64,000 bases of DNA, taken from NCBI RefSeq assembly GCF_014654205.1, contig NZ_BNAW01000036.1, positions 24,529-88,528 on the forward strand, written 5' to 3'. The translations under genes were made by a program, and so were the position numbers. Positions 37,140-46,328 of the stretch are shown piece after piece. The notes under the pieces were generated by a model that was given only the letters and a program-made list of their open reading frames with translations, had not been told where the DNA came from and ran no database searches. This stretch comes from Amycolatopsis bullii (GTDB taxonomy: Bacteria > Actinomycetota > Actinomycetes > Mycobacteriales > Pseudonocardiaceae). Position 1 is the stretch's first letter. Each line of letters opens with the position of its first letter.

Positions 37140-37242
37140 CCGGCCCACTATGCCCAGCGCCGGATCGACCGCATAGCGGCCGAGCGGGTTTTTCACCGGA
37201 AGCCCGGCAAACGCGGAAACGCTTGCCGGGCCCCGGCCTCGG

Positions 37243-38637
37243 TCAGCCGTGGTCCTCCAGCATTTCGGTGACCAGGGCGGCGATCGGCGACCGCTCCGAG
37301 CGCGTCAGCGTGACGTGCGCGAACAGCGGGTGGCCCTTCAGCTTCTCGATCACCGCCGAGACGCCGTCGTGCCGTCCGACGCGCAGGTTGTCACGCTGGG
37401 CGACGTCGTGCGTGAGCACCACCCGTGACGCCGTGCCGAGCCGCGAAAGCACCGTGAGCAGCACGTTGCGCTCCAGCGACTGGGCCTCGTCGACGATCAC
37501 GAACGTGTCGTGCAGCGAGCGGCCGCGGATGTGGGTCAGCGGGAGCACCTCGAGCATGCCGCGGTCGAAGACCTCGTCGAGGACGTCCTGGCTGACCAGC
37601 GCGCCGAGGGTGTCGAACACCGCCTGTGCCCACGGCTGCATCTTCTCGCTCTCGGACCCGGGCAGGTAGCCGAGGTCCTGGCCGCCGACCGCGTAGACCG
37701 GCCGGAACACCACCACCTTGCGGTGCTGGCGGCGTTCCATCACCGCCTCGAGACCCGCGCACAACGCGAGCGCCGACTTGCCGGTGCCGGCCCGGCCACC
37801 CAGCGACACGATGCCGACGTCGGAGTCGAGCAGCAGGTCGAGCGCGACGCGCTGCTCGGCGCTGCGGCCGTGCAGGCCGAACGCCTCGCGGTCGCCGCGC
37901 ACCAGCCGGATGCGCTTGTCCGCCGTGATCCGCCCGAGCGCGCTGGAGCTGCCCGCGAGCAGCCGCAGCCCGGTGTGGCAGGGCAGCCCGGCGAGCTCGT
38001 CCATGCCCCATTCGACCGGGTCGACGGTGCTGCCGCCGAAGAGCGCGTCGATGACCTCCTGCTGGACGTCGACGTCCGCCATGCCCGTCCAGCCGGACGG
38101 CGTCACTTCCTGCGCGCGGTACTCGTCCGCCTCGAGACCCACGGCCCCGGCCTTGACCCGCAGCGGGATGTCCTTCGTCACCAGCGTGACCGCCTGGTTC
38201 TCGGCCGCGAGGTTGAGCGCGCAGGCGAGGATGCGGTGGTCGTTGGAGTCGGTCCGGAACCCGGACGGGAGCACCGACGGGTCCGAGTGGTTCAGCTCCA
38301 CCTGCAGCGTGCCGCCGTGGTCCCCGATCGGGAGCGGCGCGTCGAGCCTGCCGTACTGCCGGCGCAGGTCGTCGAGCATGCGCAGGGATTCCCTGGCGAA
38401 CCAGCCGAGCTCCGGGTGGTGGCGCTTCGCCTCCAGTTCACTGATGACGACCAGCGGCAGCACGACGGCGTGCTCGGCGAACCGAGTCACGGCCCACGGG
38501 TCCGAAAGGAGGACCGACGTGTCGAGCACGTACATGTGCTGCTGGGATTCGGGCGAGGTCGGGACTTTCTCCGGGCCGGAAACGGCACCGGTCGAAGAGT
38601 GGCCAGAGGCCTTACGGGGCAAACGCTGCGCAGTCAC
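37243..38637 (-). CDS. phoH2: PhoH2 family PIN-PhoH RNA helicase/RNase
   Basis: A 464-residue fusion of an N-terminal PIN nuclease domain (about 35-170; acidic residues in YVLDTSVLLSDP, FRTDSNDHRILA and VTKDIPLR) with a C-terminal PhoH ATPase (Walker A LGGRAGTGKSAL about 280, Walker B FVIVDEAQSLE about 380). Mycobacterial PhoH2 unwinds and cleaves RNA. GTG start preceded by GGGAG. The mycobacterial antitoxin-like upstream ORF is not evident here; instead there is a hairpin-rich leader. Confidence 0.92.
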   Translation of the reverse strand: MTAQRLPRKASGHSSTGAVSGPEKVPTSPESQQHMYVLDTSVLLSDPWAVTRFAEHAVVLPLVVISELEAKRHHPELGWFARESLRMLDDLRRQYGRLDAPLPIGDHGGTLQVELNHSDPSVLPSGFRTDSNDHRILACALNLAAENQAVTLVTKDIPLRVKAGAVGLEADEYRAQEVTPSGWTGMADVDVQQEVIDALFGGSTVDPVEWGMDELAGLPCHTGLRLLAGSSSALGRITADKRIRLVRGDREAFGLHGRSAEQRVALDLLLDSDVGIVSLGGRAGTGKSALALCAGLEAVMERRQHRKVVVFRPVYAVGGQDLGYLPGSESEKMQPWAQAVFDTLGALVSQDVLDEVFDRGMLEVLPLTHIRGRSLHDTFVIVDEAQSLERNVLLTVLSRLGTASRVVLTHDVAQRDNLRVGRHDGVSAVIEKLKGHPLFAHVTLTRSERSPIAALVTEMLEDHG

Positions 38638-38993
38638 GACGGCATCTCCCTCGAGGGCGTGTGCACCTCACGCCCGCACTCGCTGGGCCGGGCACCTCCC
38701 TGGCTGGACCACTCCTCCTGACCGGGGTCAGGTGGCGCGGCCACGAGGGCCGGGTGCCGGCCCCCTCGAGCGTCTCGTGGGCGGCTGAGCCGCCCCCTCG
38801 ATCACCGCCACGACCAGGGCCTCCCGCGAGGACTCGCACGGAACGCGCGCCCTCACCTCGGAAGGTACCCACGAATGCGGGATCGCGCAGGGAGCCAACA
38901 CGGTGATTCGCCAGATCGTCACCTCACCGTCGGTCGTCCGAAATCAACTCTCGGTGCGCTCCAGGGCCGGTGACCAGCGGCTTTTCGAGTGTT
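38638..38993 (-). promoter_or_regulatory. hairpin-rich leader region upstream of phoH2
   Basis: A 356-bp gap with no supported gene. Two strong hairpins are present: GGGCGTG/CACGCCC around a 7-nt loop at 38655-38675, just 18 nt before the phoH2 start, and GGGCGGC/GCCGCCC around TGA at 38779-38795. They could form a structured 5' leader of phoH2. I could not match a known riboswitch. The remainder up to 38993 shows nothing further. Confidence 0.45.
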
Positions 38994-39770
38994 TCACGAC
39001 CCGAACCGGCGGTGCCGCCAGGCGTAGTCGCGGATGGCACGCAGGAAGTCGACCCGGCGGAACGCGGGCCAGTACGCCTCGGTGAACCAGAACTCCGAGT
39101 GCGCGGACTGCCACAGCAGGAACCCGGAAAGCCGTTGCTCGCCCGAGGTCCGGATGATCAGGTCCGGGTCCGGCTGGCCCGAGGTGTAGAGGTGCTCGGA
39201 GATGTGGTCGACGTCGAGGATCTTCGCCAGCTCGTGAATGGACGTTCCCTCGTCGGCGTGCTGGCGCAGCAGCTTGCGCACGGCGTCGGCGATTTCCTGG
39301 CGTCCGCCGTAGCCGACCGCGATGTTGACCTCCATCCCGCTGCGCCCCTCGGTCCGGGCGGCGGCCTCGCTCAGTCGCTTTGCGACATCGGCGGGGAGCA
39401 GGTCGAGCGCGCCGACGATCCGCAGCCGCCACGGCGTGCCGGGGGCCGCGAGCTCGTCGGTGACGTCGGTGATGATCTTCAGCAGCGGCGTGAGCTCGTC
39501 CGGGTCGCGGTTGAGGTTGTCGGTGGACAGCAGCCACATGGTGACGACCTCGACCTCGGCCTCCTGACACCAGCTCAGGAAGTCCGCGATCTTCTTCGCC
39601 CCGGCGCGGTGACCGTCCGAAACGTCCGCGAAGCCCGCTTCCCGGGCCCACCGGCGGTTGCCGTCGAGCATGATGGCGATGTGCCGGGGATGCCGGCCGG
39701 CGGCCTGCTGGATGAGGCGCCTGCCGTAGGCGCTGTACACGACGTCGGACAAGAAGGAGCGAACACTCAC
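38994..39770 (-). CDS. isoprenyl transferase, short cis-prenyltransferase
   Basis: A 258-residue UppS-family enzyme: catalytic Asp in IMLDGNRRWAREAG (Asp35), NLNRDPDEL, the conserved GYGGRQEI (about 150-157) and DLIIRTSGEQRLSGFLLWQS. The length matches short-chain mycobacterial Z-farnesyl diphosphate synthase (Rv1086 type), and its neighbours phoH2 and trhA correspond. It is therefore more likely to make a C15 product than decaprenyl diphosphate, though sequence alone does not prove chain length. Confidence 0.9.
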   Translation of the reverse strand: MSVRSFLSDVVYSAYGRRLIQQAAGRHPRHIAIMLDGNRRWAREAGFADVSDGHRAGAKKIADFLSWCQEAEVEVVTMWLLSTDNLNRDPDELTPLLKIITDVTDELAAPGTPWRLRIVGALDLLPADVAKRLSEAAARTEGRSGMEVNIAVGYGGRQEIADAVRKLLRQHADEGTSIHELAKILDVDHISEHLYTSGQPDPDLIIRTSGEQRLSGFLLWQSAHSEFWFTEAYWPAFRRVDFLRAIRDYAWRHRRFGS

Positions 39771-39860
39771 GTCGAGTCAGCCTACGCACCCCGGTGTGAG
39801 GCGTGTGACTTGAGCACTGCCGGAGAACCTACGCTGCCGTAACCTGGAGGGGTGAGCCTG

Positions 39861-40526
39861 ATGACGGAACCACCTGAGCCTGTCGTGGACCTCCGCCCCC
39901 GGCTGCGCGGGCACATCCACTTCTGGACGTTCTTCGGTGCCCTGGTCGCGGCGGCGACGCTGATCAGCCTGGCGGCGTCCACAGTGTCCCCGGTCGCCGC
40001 GCTGGCGACGTCGGTGTACGGGCTGACGGTGCTCGGCCTGTTCGGCGTGAGCGCGCTGTACCACCGCAAGTTCTGGAGCCCGCGCGCGTACAAGTGGATG
40101 AAGCGCGCCGACCACTCGATGATCTTCTTGTTCATCGCGGGGACGTACACGCCCTTCACTCTGCTGGCGATGTCGAAGCCGACGGGCTACGTGATCCTGT
40201 CGATCGTCTGGGGCGGCGCGATCGCCGGGGTGGCGCTGAAGATGCTGTGGCCGAACGCGCCGCGGTGGCTCGGGGTGCCGATCTACATCGCGTTGGGCTG
40301 GGTTGCGGTGTTCGTCTTCCCTGAGCTCGCTTCGCATGCCGGGATCGCCGCGCTGGTCTTGTTGTGCGTGGGCGGGCTGTTCTACACGCTGGGTGCGGTT
40401 TTCTACGCCGTGAAGTGGCCGAACCACTGGCCGGAGACTTTCGGGTACCACGAGTTCTTCCACGCCTGCACGGTATTGGCCGCGGTTTCGCACTACATCG
40501 CGATCTGGCTGGCCATGTACGCCTGA
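39861..40526 (+). CDS. trhA: hemolysin III family membrane protein
   Basis: A 221-residue seven-helix PAQR/HlyIII protein. Family residues are GVSALYHRKFWS (His about 72), KRADHSMIFLFIAGTYTPF and the C-terminal HEFFHACTVLAAVSHY, which together form a likely metal site. Involved in membrane homeostasis in bacteria studied. ATG 39861 is chosen because GGAGG lies 10 nt before it; GTG 39852 is only one base from that RBS. Divergent from the prenyltransferase. Confidence 0.88.
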   Translation: MTEPPEPVVDLRPRLRGHIHFWTFFGALVAAATLISLAASTVSPVAALATSVYGLTVLGLFGVSALYHRKFWSPRAYKWMKRADHSMIFLFIAGTYTPFTLLAMSKPTGYVILSIVWGGAIAGVALKMLWPNAPRWLGVPIYIALGWVAVFVFPELASHAGIAALVLLCVGGLFYTLGAVFYAVKWPNHWPETFGYHEFFHACTVLAAVSHYIAIWLAMYA

Positions 40527-40531
40527 TCCGG

Positions 40532-40575
40532 AAAAGCGCGGCCCCCGCTCGAAGTCGAGTGGGGCCGCGCTTTTT
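40532..40575. terminator. bidirectional rho-independent terminator
   Basis: Arms AAAAGCGCGGCCCC and GGGGCCGCGCTTTTT with an inner CTCGA/TCGAG pairing, ending in TTTTT on the plus strand and AAAA-derived T-run on the minus strand. It lies just after trhA and serves both trhA and the facing AhpD-like gene. Confidence 0.9.
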
Positions 40576-40710
40576 CTCCTGGCTCCGATGAGCCGTGGTT
40601 GGTTGATACCACCGCCACCCGGGTGGTGACCCTCACCGGCGGAAGCCGGCGCGGCGACGGCGAGCATGGCACCACCGATGGCTGCGGCTGGACTGTGCCC
40701 CCGAGTGTCC

Positions 40711-41184
40711 TCAGCCGAACATCCCCGGCTGGTACTCGCCCGCCGGGTTGCGGACGATCACGTTCAGCCGGTTCCACGCGTTGATCGTCGCCACCAGCGC
40801 GATCAGCGCCCCGATCTGCTCGTCGTCGTAGTGCTTGCGCACCGCGGCCCACGTCTCGTCGCTGACGCCGGTGTGCGCGTCCGCCAGGCGGGTGCCCTCC
40901 TCCGTCAGCGCCAGAGCCGCGCGCTCCGCCTCGGTGAACACCACCGCTTCGCGCCACGCCGCCACCATCGCCAGGCGGACCGCCGTCTCGCCGGCGGCCG
41001 CCGCGTCCTTCGTGTGCATGTCGAGGCACATCCCGCAGCCGTTGATCTGGCTGGCGCGGATCTTCACCAGCTCCTGGGTCGCGTGCGGCAGCGAGGACTC
41101 CTCGACCGGGCGGGACGCCGCGATCAGGCGCTTGACGAACTTGCCGGTGATCTCGTTCTCGAACATGTTGATCCGGGCTTCCAT
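40711..41184 (-). CDS. AhpD-like carboxymuconolactone decarboxylase family protein
   Basis: A 157-residue CMD/AhpD-fold protein with the redox pair in QINGCGMCLDMHTKDA (Cys about 58 and 61, His about 65). It probably acts as an alkylhydroperoxidase-type peroxidase. ATG at 41184 is chosen; the frame above it lacks similarity. Located opposite the PRC-barrel stress protein, consistent with an oxidative stress role but not proving it. Confidence 0.88.
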   Translation of the reverse strand: MEARINMFENEITGKFVKRLIAASRPVEESSLPHATQELVKIRASQINGCGMCLDMHTKDAAAAGETAVRLAMVAAWREAVVFTEAERAALALTEEGTRLADAHTGVSDETWAAVRKHYDDEQIGALIALVATINAWNRLNVIVRNPAGEYQPGMFG

Positions 41185-41493
41185 GGTCGTTCCCCTTCCA
41201 TCGTCTGCTTCACCCCCTTGACGACCCGGGCGAAGGCGTTGTGACAGCACCTCGCGTGACGCCGGTCACGCCGAAATTCAGGTCCACACCTTTGCGTCCC
41301 CGCCCCGGCCGCCGATCACGCCGGCGGCACCGCCTCCGACCTGCGGACACCGCCCGGCTTGGCCCGCGGGCGGCGCTTCAAACGATCACGTTCAGGGGTC
41401 ACCCACGGGGACACCACGACGGTTGCCGGGGCCGCCGGCGCGGCCGACGGTGACCTCACCAAGGAATCGACGTGTGGAAGGAGCACGACCGCG
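41185..41493. other. divergent promoter region
   Basis: A 309-bp gap between the AhpD-like gene (minus) and the PRC-barrel gene (plus). It must hold both promoters. I see no convincing -35/-10 pair, hairpin or small gene. The RBS GGAAGGAG near 41476 belongs to the plus-strand gene. Confidence 0.4.
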
Positions 41494-42240
41494 ATGGCCA
41501 GGACCCTGCAGCCCCAGGAACTCATCGACAGCGCCGTGGTCGACCCGGCAGGCAACAAGCTCGGGAAGGTCGGCAACGTCTACCTCGCCGACGCGACGCA
41601 CCAGCCCGAGTGGATCACCGTCAAGACCGGCCTGTTCGGCACCAAGGAGAGCTTCGTCCCGCTCTCCGGCGCGCACACGGACAAGGACGGCGTCCACGTC
41701 CAGGTCGACAAGGACAGCGTGTCGGACGCGCCCCGCATCGACGCCGACGGGCACCTCTCGCCCGAAGAGAGCACGCAGCTCTACCAGCACTACGGCCTGC
41801 CCGTGCCGCGCATGTCGCCGGACGGGCGGATGGGCCGGGACAAGGCCGCCATGGGCGAGCGCGGGAAGCGCGACGACCGCACCATGACGCGCTCCGAGGA
41901 ACGGCTGAACGTCGGGACCGAGCAGGTCGAGACCGGGCACGTGCGGCTCCGCAAGTACGTCGTCACCGAAGAGCAGCAGGTCACCGTGCCGGTGCGGCAC
42001 GAAGAGGTGCGCATCGAACGGGAGCCGATCACCCGCGGCGACGGGCCGGCGGAGATCGGCGAGGCCGAGCAGGACGTCGTCCTGCACGCCGAGAAGCCCT
42101 TGGTGCGCAAGGAAACCGTGCCCGTCGAGCGGGCGCGCCTGCGGAAGGAGACGGTCAGCGACGAGCAGACCGTGTCCGGCAAGGTCCGCAAGGAGCAGTT
42201 CGAAGTCACCGACGACGACCGCAAGCACCGCCGGTCGTGA
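41494..42240 (+). CDS. PRC-barrel / DUF2382 stress protein
   Basis: A 248-residue protein. The N-terminal PRC-barrel (about 1-85: DSAVVDPAGNKLGKVGNVYL) is followed by a linker, and a DUF2382 region (about 130-245) has repeated V/K/E blocks such as YVVTEEQQVTVPVRHEEVRI and GKVRKEQFEV. Proteins of this YsnF/AvaK-like type are often induced by general stress. No enzyme motif. RBS GGAAGGAG supports this ATG. Confidence 0.88.
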   Translation: MARTLQPQELIDSAVVDPAGNKLGKVGNVYLADATHQPEWITVKTGLFGTKESFVPLSGAHTDKDGVHVQVDKDSVSDAPRIDADGHLSPEESTQLYQHYGLPVPRMSPDGRMGRDKAAMGERGKRDDRTMTRSEERLNVGTEQVETGHVRLRKYVVTEEQQVTVPVRHEEVRIEREPITRGDGPAEIGEAEQDVVLHAEKPLVRKETVPVERARLRKETVSDEQTVSGKVRKEQFEVTDDDRKHRRS

Positions 42241-42249
42241 AGGCTCCCG

Positions 42250-42284
42250 GGCGGGTGGCCGGTCCCCGATACCGGCCACCCGCC
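42250..42284. terminator. convergent terminator hairpin
   Basis: Perfect 14-bp stem GGCGGGTGGCCGGT / ACCGGCCACCCGCC around a 7-nt loop, in the gap between the PRC-barrel gene (plus) and the following minus-strand gene. T-run weak on both strands. Confidence 0.8.
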
Positions 42285-42288
42285 TGGG

Positions 42289-42747
42289 TCACCAGGTCGC
42301 CGGCTGCACCCGCGCCAGGAGGCCCACCAGCTGCAGTCCCTTTTTGCGCAGCGACGGCGGGAACGGCGGCATCGACAACGTCATCGCCTGCTCCGAGCCG
42401 TGGATGTAGAGCTCGAACTTCACCAGGAAGCCCCGCTTGGGCTCGGTGATCGCGACGTGCGTCCGCGGCACGCCGAACAGCGCCTTGCCCGGGCCGCCGG
42501 TGTACGCGTCGGCTTCGAAGAACAGCAGCTGCCGGTCGGTCAGCAGCAGGTAGAGCTCGCGCTGGGTGGTGATCGAGAACATCGTGCCGCCGCTCAGCAC
42601 CGCGGTCGCGGCGGCGAGCGCGACGTGCCGGCCCAGCACCTTGCGCAGCGAGCCGACCTTGGCCATGGCGATCACTTCGGGCGTTTCGCCCGGTTGCATC
42701 ATCGGTGCGGCGGTTTCGAGCAAGCGTCTTTCACGGCGGGCGCCCAT
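42289..42747 (-). CDS. hypothetical PH-like membrane-associated protein
   Basis: A 152-residue protein. It has one hydrophobic segment (HVALAAATAVLSGGTMFSI, about 40-58) followed by a strand-rich domain with LYLLLTDRQLLFFEAD and VPRTHVAITEPKRG. The latter pattern resembles bacterial PH-like domains that report how a value is displayed by a membrane protein; this match is loose. ATG 42747 is chosen with GAAGGAA upstream. Function unknown. Confidence 0.6.
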   Translation of the reverse strand: MGARRERRLLETAAPMMQPGETPEVIAMAKVGSLRKVLGRHVALAAATAVLSGGTMFSITTQRELYLLLTDRQLLFFEADAYTGGPGKALFGVPRTHVAITEPKRGFLVKFELYIHGSEQAMTLSMPPFPPSLRKKGLQLVGLLARVQPATW

Positions 42748-42849
42748 GGGGGTTCCTTCGGGGAGAGGGGGAAGCGGACGCGCCACGCTAGACGACGTGC
42801 GCGAGCCGCTTTCCCGCACCCCACCAAGGAAAACGCCCAAACCGGCCGA

Positions 42850-44739
42850 TCAGGACGTCAGCATCGGCGCCGCGAGGAACTGCTCCGGGATCGCGAACGC
42901 GTCCACCAGCGTGCGCGCGTGCGGGCGCAGCTCCGAGCACAGCCGGTTCACCGCCGACGTGACCGCCTTCGCGCGCGACGCCGTCAGGCGGCCGTGGCCG
43001 AGGAACCAGGCCAGGTCCTCTTCGATCGCCGACAACGCGTACAGGTCGCAGACCCGCTCCAGCAGTGAACGCGCGTCGGGGTCTTCGCAGCGCTCGATGC
43101 CGGCCACGAACGCCTCCAGGACCAGCCGCTCGACGTGGACGCGGCCCGCGCGCAGCACGTGGTCCTGAGCCGCGTTGAACACCCCGAACGGGTCCGACGC
43201 CGCCTTGCGCAGGCGCTTCGCCACCCCTTCGACGACGTGCTCTTCGCGGTCCTCGAACAGCCGCAGCTGCCACTCGCGGCGGAAGAAGACGTCCGAGTCG
43301 GACCCTTCCGTGAGCGACTCGAGCGCCTTGCGCACCGACGTCCGCTCCAGGAGCGTGTTGACCACCTGATCGGTGAAGAACCGGGCCGTCGCCAGCGGCG
43401 AGAGGTCCTCGAAGTCCTGCTTGTAGCTGGTCAGCAGCCCCTTCGCGACCAGCTGCAGCAGCACCGTGTTGTCGCCTTCGAACGTCGTGAAGACGTCGGT
43501 GTCGGCCTTCAGGCCCGGCAGGATGTTCTCCGCCAGGTAGCCCGCGCCGCCGCAGGCCTCGCGCGCGGCCTGGATCGTCGCCGTCGCGTGCCACGTGTTG
43601 AGGGCCTTCAGCCCGGCCGCGCGCGACTCCAGCTCGCGCTGCTCCTCCTCCGGCGCCGACGTGTCGATGTCGTGCAGCTTCGACACGAGCTCTTCCTGGG
43701 CGAAGTTCAGCGCGTACGTCTTGGCCAGCGCCGGCAGCAGCTTCCGCTGGTGCCCGAGGTAGTCGAGGATGACGACCTCGTCGCCGTCCGGCTTCATGAA
43801 CTGGCGCCGGTGCTCGGCGTAGCGGATGGCCAGGGCCAGCGCACGCTTGGTCGCGCTCCCCGCGCTGCCGCCGACGCTGACCCGGCCGCGGATCAGCGTG
43901 CCCAGCATCGTGAAGAACCGGCGGCTGTCGCTCTCGATCGGGCTCGAGTACGTCCCGTCTTCGGCGACGTCACCGAAGCGGTTCAGCAGGGCTTCGCGCG
44001 GCACGCGGACGTTGTCGAAGGCCAGCCGTCCATTGTCGACACCGTTGAGCCCGGCCTTCGGCCCGCAGTCCTCGATGGACACTCCCGGCATCGGTTTGCC
44101 GTCGTCGTCGCGGATCGGGACGAGGAACGCGTGCACGCCGCGCTCCTCGGAGCCGGTGATCAGCTGCGCGAAGACCACTGCCAACCGGCCGTCGCGGGCG
44201 GCGTTGCCGATGTATTCCTTGCGGGCCATCGCATCCGGCGTGTTGATGACGAACCCGCCGTCCACATAGGTCGCCGTGGTGCGCAGGTGCTGGACGTCGG
44301 AGCCGTGGCCGTGCTCGGTCATCGCGAAGCAGCCCAGCACGTCGAGGTCCATGATCGCGCGCAGGTACCGCTCGTGGTGGCGCTCGGTGCCGAGCAGCTG
44401 GACGGCGCCGCCGAACAGGCCCCACTGGACGCCGGCCTTCACCATCAGCGACAGGTCGCCGTAACCGAGCAGCTCGAACGACGTCACCGAGCCGCCGACG
44501 TCGCCACCGCCGCCGTAGGCCGGGTCGAAGCCCAGGCCGGGGCGGTCGGTCGCGGCGAGCGCGCGCAGCTGGTCGAGCACCTGGGCGCGGTGCGCCTCGA
44601 TGCCGAGGTCCACCGGGTCCCGGAACTTCGCCTCGGCCATCTGCGCCCGCACACCGCGGCGCAGCTCGGCCCAGCGACCGTCGAGGACGGCGGTCAGTGC
44701 GTCCGGATCCACCTTCGAGGGCACTTCGGGGACGTCCAC
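42850..44739 (-). CDS. acyl-CoA dehydrogenase/oxidase family protein
   Basis: A 629-residue flavoprotein, longer than normal acyl-CoA dehydrogenases (about 380) and in the range of acyl-CoA oxidases. The N-terminal ACAD domains include CFAMTEHGHGSDVQHLRTTA (about 141-160), and the core ends with REACGGAGYLAEN and FEGDNTVLLQLVAKGL. A C-terminal oxidase-type extension follows. Catalyses the first oxidation of acyl-CoA; whether oxygen or ETF is the acceptor is not shown. GTG start behind GGAGG. A hairpin with an operator-like core lies upstream. Confidence 0.88.
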   Translation of the reverse strand: MDVPEVPSKVDPDALTAVLDGRWAELRRGVRAQMAEAKFRDPVDLGIEAHRAQVLDQLRALAATDRPGLGFDPAYGGGGDVGGSVTSFELLGYGDLSLMVKAGVQWGLFGGAVQLLGTERHHERYLRAIMDLDVLGCFAMTEHGHGSDVQHLRTTATYVDGGFVINTPDAMARKEYIGNAARDGRLAVVFAQLITGSEERGVHAFLVPIRDDDGKPMPGVSIEDCGPKAGLNGVDNGRLAFDNVRVPREALLNRFGDVAEDGTYSSPIESDSRRFFTMLGTLIRGRVSVGGSAGSATKRALALAIRYAEHRRQFMKPDGDEVVILDYLGHQRKLLPALAKTYALNFAQEELVSKLHDIDTSAPEEEQRELESRAAGLKALNTWHATATIQAAREACGGAGYLAENILPGLKADTDVFTTFEGDNTVLLQLVAKGLLTSYKQDFEDLSPLATARFFTDQVVNTLLERTSVRKALESLTEGSDSDVFFRREWQLRLFEDREEHVVEGVAKRLRKAASDPFGVFNAAQDHVLRAGRVHVERLVLEAFVAGIERCEDPDARSLLERVCDLYALSAIEEDLAWFLGHGRLTASRAKAVTSAVNRLCSELRPHARTLVDAFAIPEQFLAAPMLTS

Positions 44740-44761
44740 GGCTACCTCCGGAAAGGACGAA

Positions 44762-44797
44762 CGGCAGGCTTCCTACTCGTTGGTAGTAAGCCTGCCG
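44762..44797 (-). terminator. hairpin between GH28 and acyl-CoA oxidase-like genes
   Basis: Arms CGGCAGGCTT and AAGCCTGCCG, with an inner CTAC/GTAG pairing. On the minus strand it follows the GH28 gene and precedes the oxidase-like gene by 23 nt. It may end the first transcript. The inner TACTCGTTGGTAGTA is partly dyad-symmetric and could also be an operator. Confidence 0.6.
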
Positions 44798-44819
44798 CAG
44801 CGCGGGCGATCCCGCAGGT

Positions 44820-46193
44820 TCAGATCGGCGCGCCGTTGATCGTCACATTCGTGAAGCGCGCGTTGTCCACGTACTTCAGCGTGTTCGAAGTGTCCGCCAC
44901 GCCCTCAAACGTGGAGTTCGCCACGGCGAACCCGTGCACGTGGGCGTTCGAAAGCCCGCTGACGTCGAACGTCTTTCCGGCGATCTTCGTGCTCGAGCAG
45001 TTGCTGATCGTGAACGGCCCGAACGACGGGACGGAGCTGCCGGTCTGGCTGTTGTAGGTGGACGTCACGAACACGAAGTTCCGCGCGAAGGTGCCGGACA
45101 CGCTGTCGAGGTTGATGTTTTCGGAGAACCCGCCACGCAGCGTGTTGGACTTCACGTACAGCGCGAACTTCGTGTCACCCTTCACGGTGAGCCGGTAGGC
45201 GTAGACGTTGCGGATCCCGCCGGTCTGCTCGCTGCCGCAGGTGATCGCGCCCCAGTTGCCGTTCATCGCGCAGTTCACGACCACGAGGTTCTGGCACGGG
45301 ACGTTCACCCGGCGCCCGTCCGCGTCGCGGCCGGACTTGATCGCGATGTTGTCGTCGTGCGCGCCCAGAGTGCAGTTGGCGATGACGACGTGGTCGCACG
45401 ACTCCGGGTCGCAGCCGTCGGTGTTGCTGTGCGCGGTGCTCGGGTCGGTCCTGACGCCGTCGACCGTGACGTTGCGGCACAGTGTCGGGTGCAGCTGCCA
45501 GAACATCGAGTTCCTCAGCGTGATGCCCTGGATCAGCACGTTCTCGCAGGCGTACGGCTCGACGAACGCCGAGCGCATGGTGTGGCCCGAACCCGGCACC
45601 ACCCGCTTCTCCGGCGGGATTCCCTTGGCCACCAGGGATTCCAGGTACGCGCGGTCGCTGCCCTTGTTCCACGACGACGTGGCCGCCGCGTCGAGCGTGC
45701 CGCTGCCGGTGAGGCCGATGTTATTCTGCCCGTGGGCGTAGATCATCGGAGAACGGTTGACGCACTCGATGCCTTCGTAACGCGTCAGGACGTTCGGGAA
45801 CTTCGCGGCGTCGCCGCTGAACTTGAGGACCGCGCCCTTTTCCAGGTGCAGATCGACGTTGCTCTTGAGATGGACGGCGCCGGTCAGGAAACTGCCGCCG
45901 CCGGGCACGATCACGTGGCCGCCGCCGGCCGCGGCGCAGGCGTCGATCGCCTTCCTGATCGCCTCGGTGTTGTCGGTCTTGCCGTCGTTCTTCGCGCCGT
46001 AACCGGTGATCGGGAAACTGCGGTCTCCGAACACGGGAATCGTCGTGTTCGCGACGATGTCGTTCGCCGCCGGCCACGGGAGCGCCGGTACGTCGATGCG
46101 GGGCGCCGCCGAAGCGACCGCCGGGACCAGCGGCACCGCCGCCACCGCGAGTCCGCCCTTGATCAGCTGCCGCCGGGTGAACCTGCCGTCCAT
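44820..46193 (-). CDS. Tat-exported glycoside hydrolase family 28 protein
   Basis: A 457-residue right-handed beta-helix enzyme. The Tat signal is FTRRQLIKGGLAVAAV with cleavage near VASAAP. The GH28 catalytic acids are visible in NTDGCDP (about 259) and GAHDDNIAIKSG (about 277-288). The usual GHG motif is CGSEQTGG here, and RIK is YVK, as in some exo-acting or rhamnogalacturonan-type members. It should cleave pectic polymers extracellularly. ATG 46193 has AAGGAAG upstream. Confidence 0.9.
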   Translation of the reverse strand: MDGRFTRRQLIKGGLAVAAVPLVPAVASAAPRIDVPALPWPAANDIVANTTIPVFGDRSFPITGYGAKNDGKTDNTEAIRKAIDACAAAGGGHVIVPGGGSFLTGAVHLKSNVDLHLEKGAVLKFSGDAAKFPNVLTRYEGIECVNRSPMIYAHGQNNIGLTGSGTLDAAATSSWNKGSDRAYLESLVAKGIPPEKRVVPGSGHTMRSAFVEPYACENVLIQGITLRNSMFWQLHPTLCRNVTVDGVRTDPSTAHSNTDGCDPESCDHVVIANCTLGAHDDNIAIKSGRDADGRRVNVPCQNLVVVNCAMNGNWGAITCGSEQTGGIRNVYAYRLTVKGDTKFALYVKSNTLRGGFSENINLDSVSGTFARNFVFVTSTYNSQTGSSVPSFGPFTISNCSSTKIAGKTFDVSGLSNAHVHGFAVANSTFEGVADTSNTLKYVDNARFTNVTINGAPI

Positions 46194-46328
46194 GAACACT
46201 TCCTTCACGAGAAGACTTTTGCGACGGCGGATCCGCGGCACGGACCGCGGGCACGACGAACTCTAGGCGGGAAAGAGGCGCCGGGTCCAGGCTTGCGCGA
46301 TCGGCGAACCGGCTGTCATGATCGGGGC

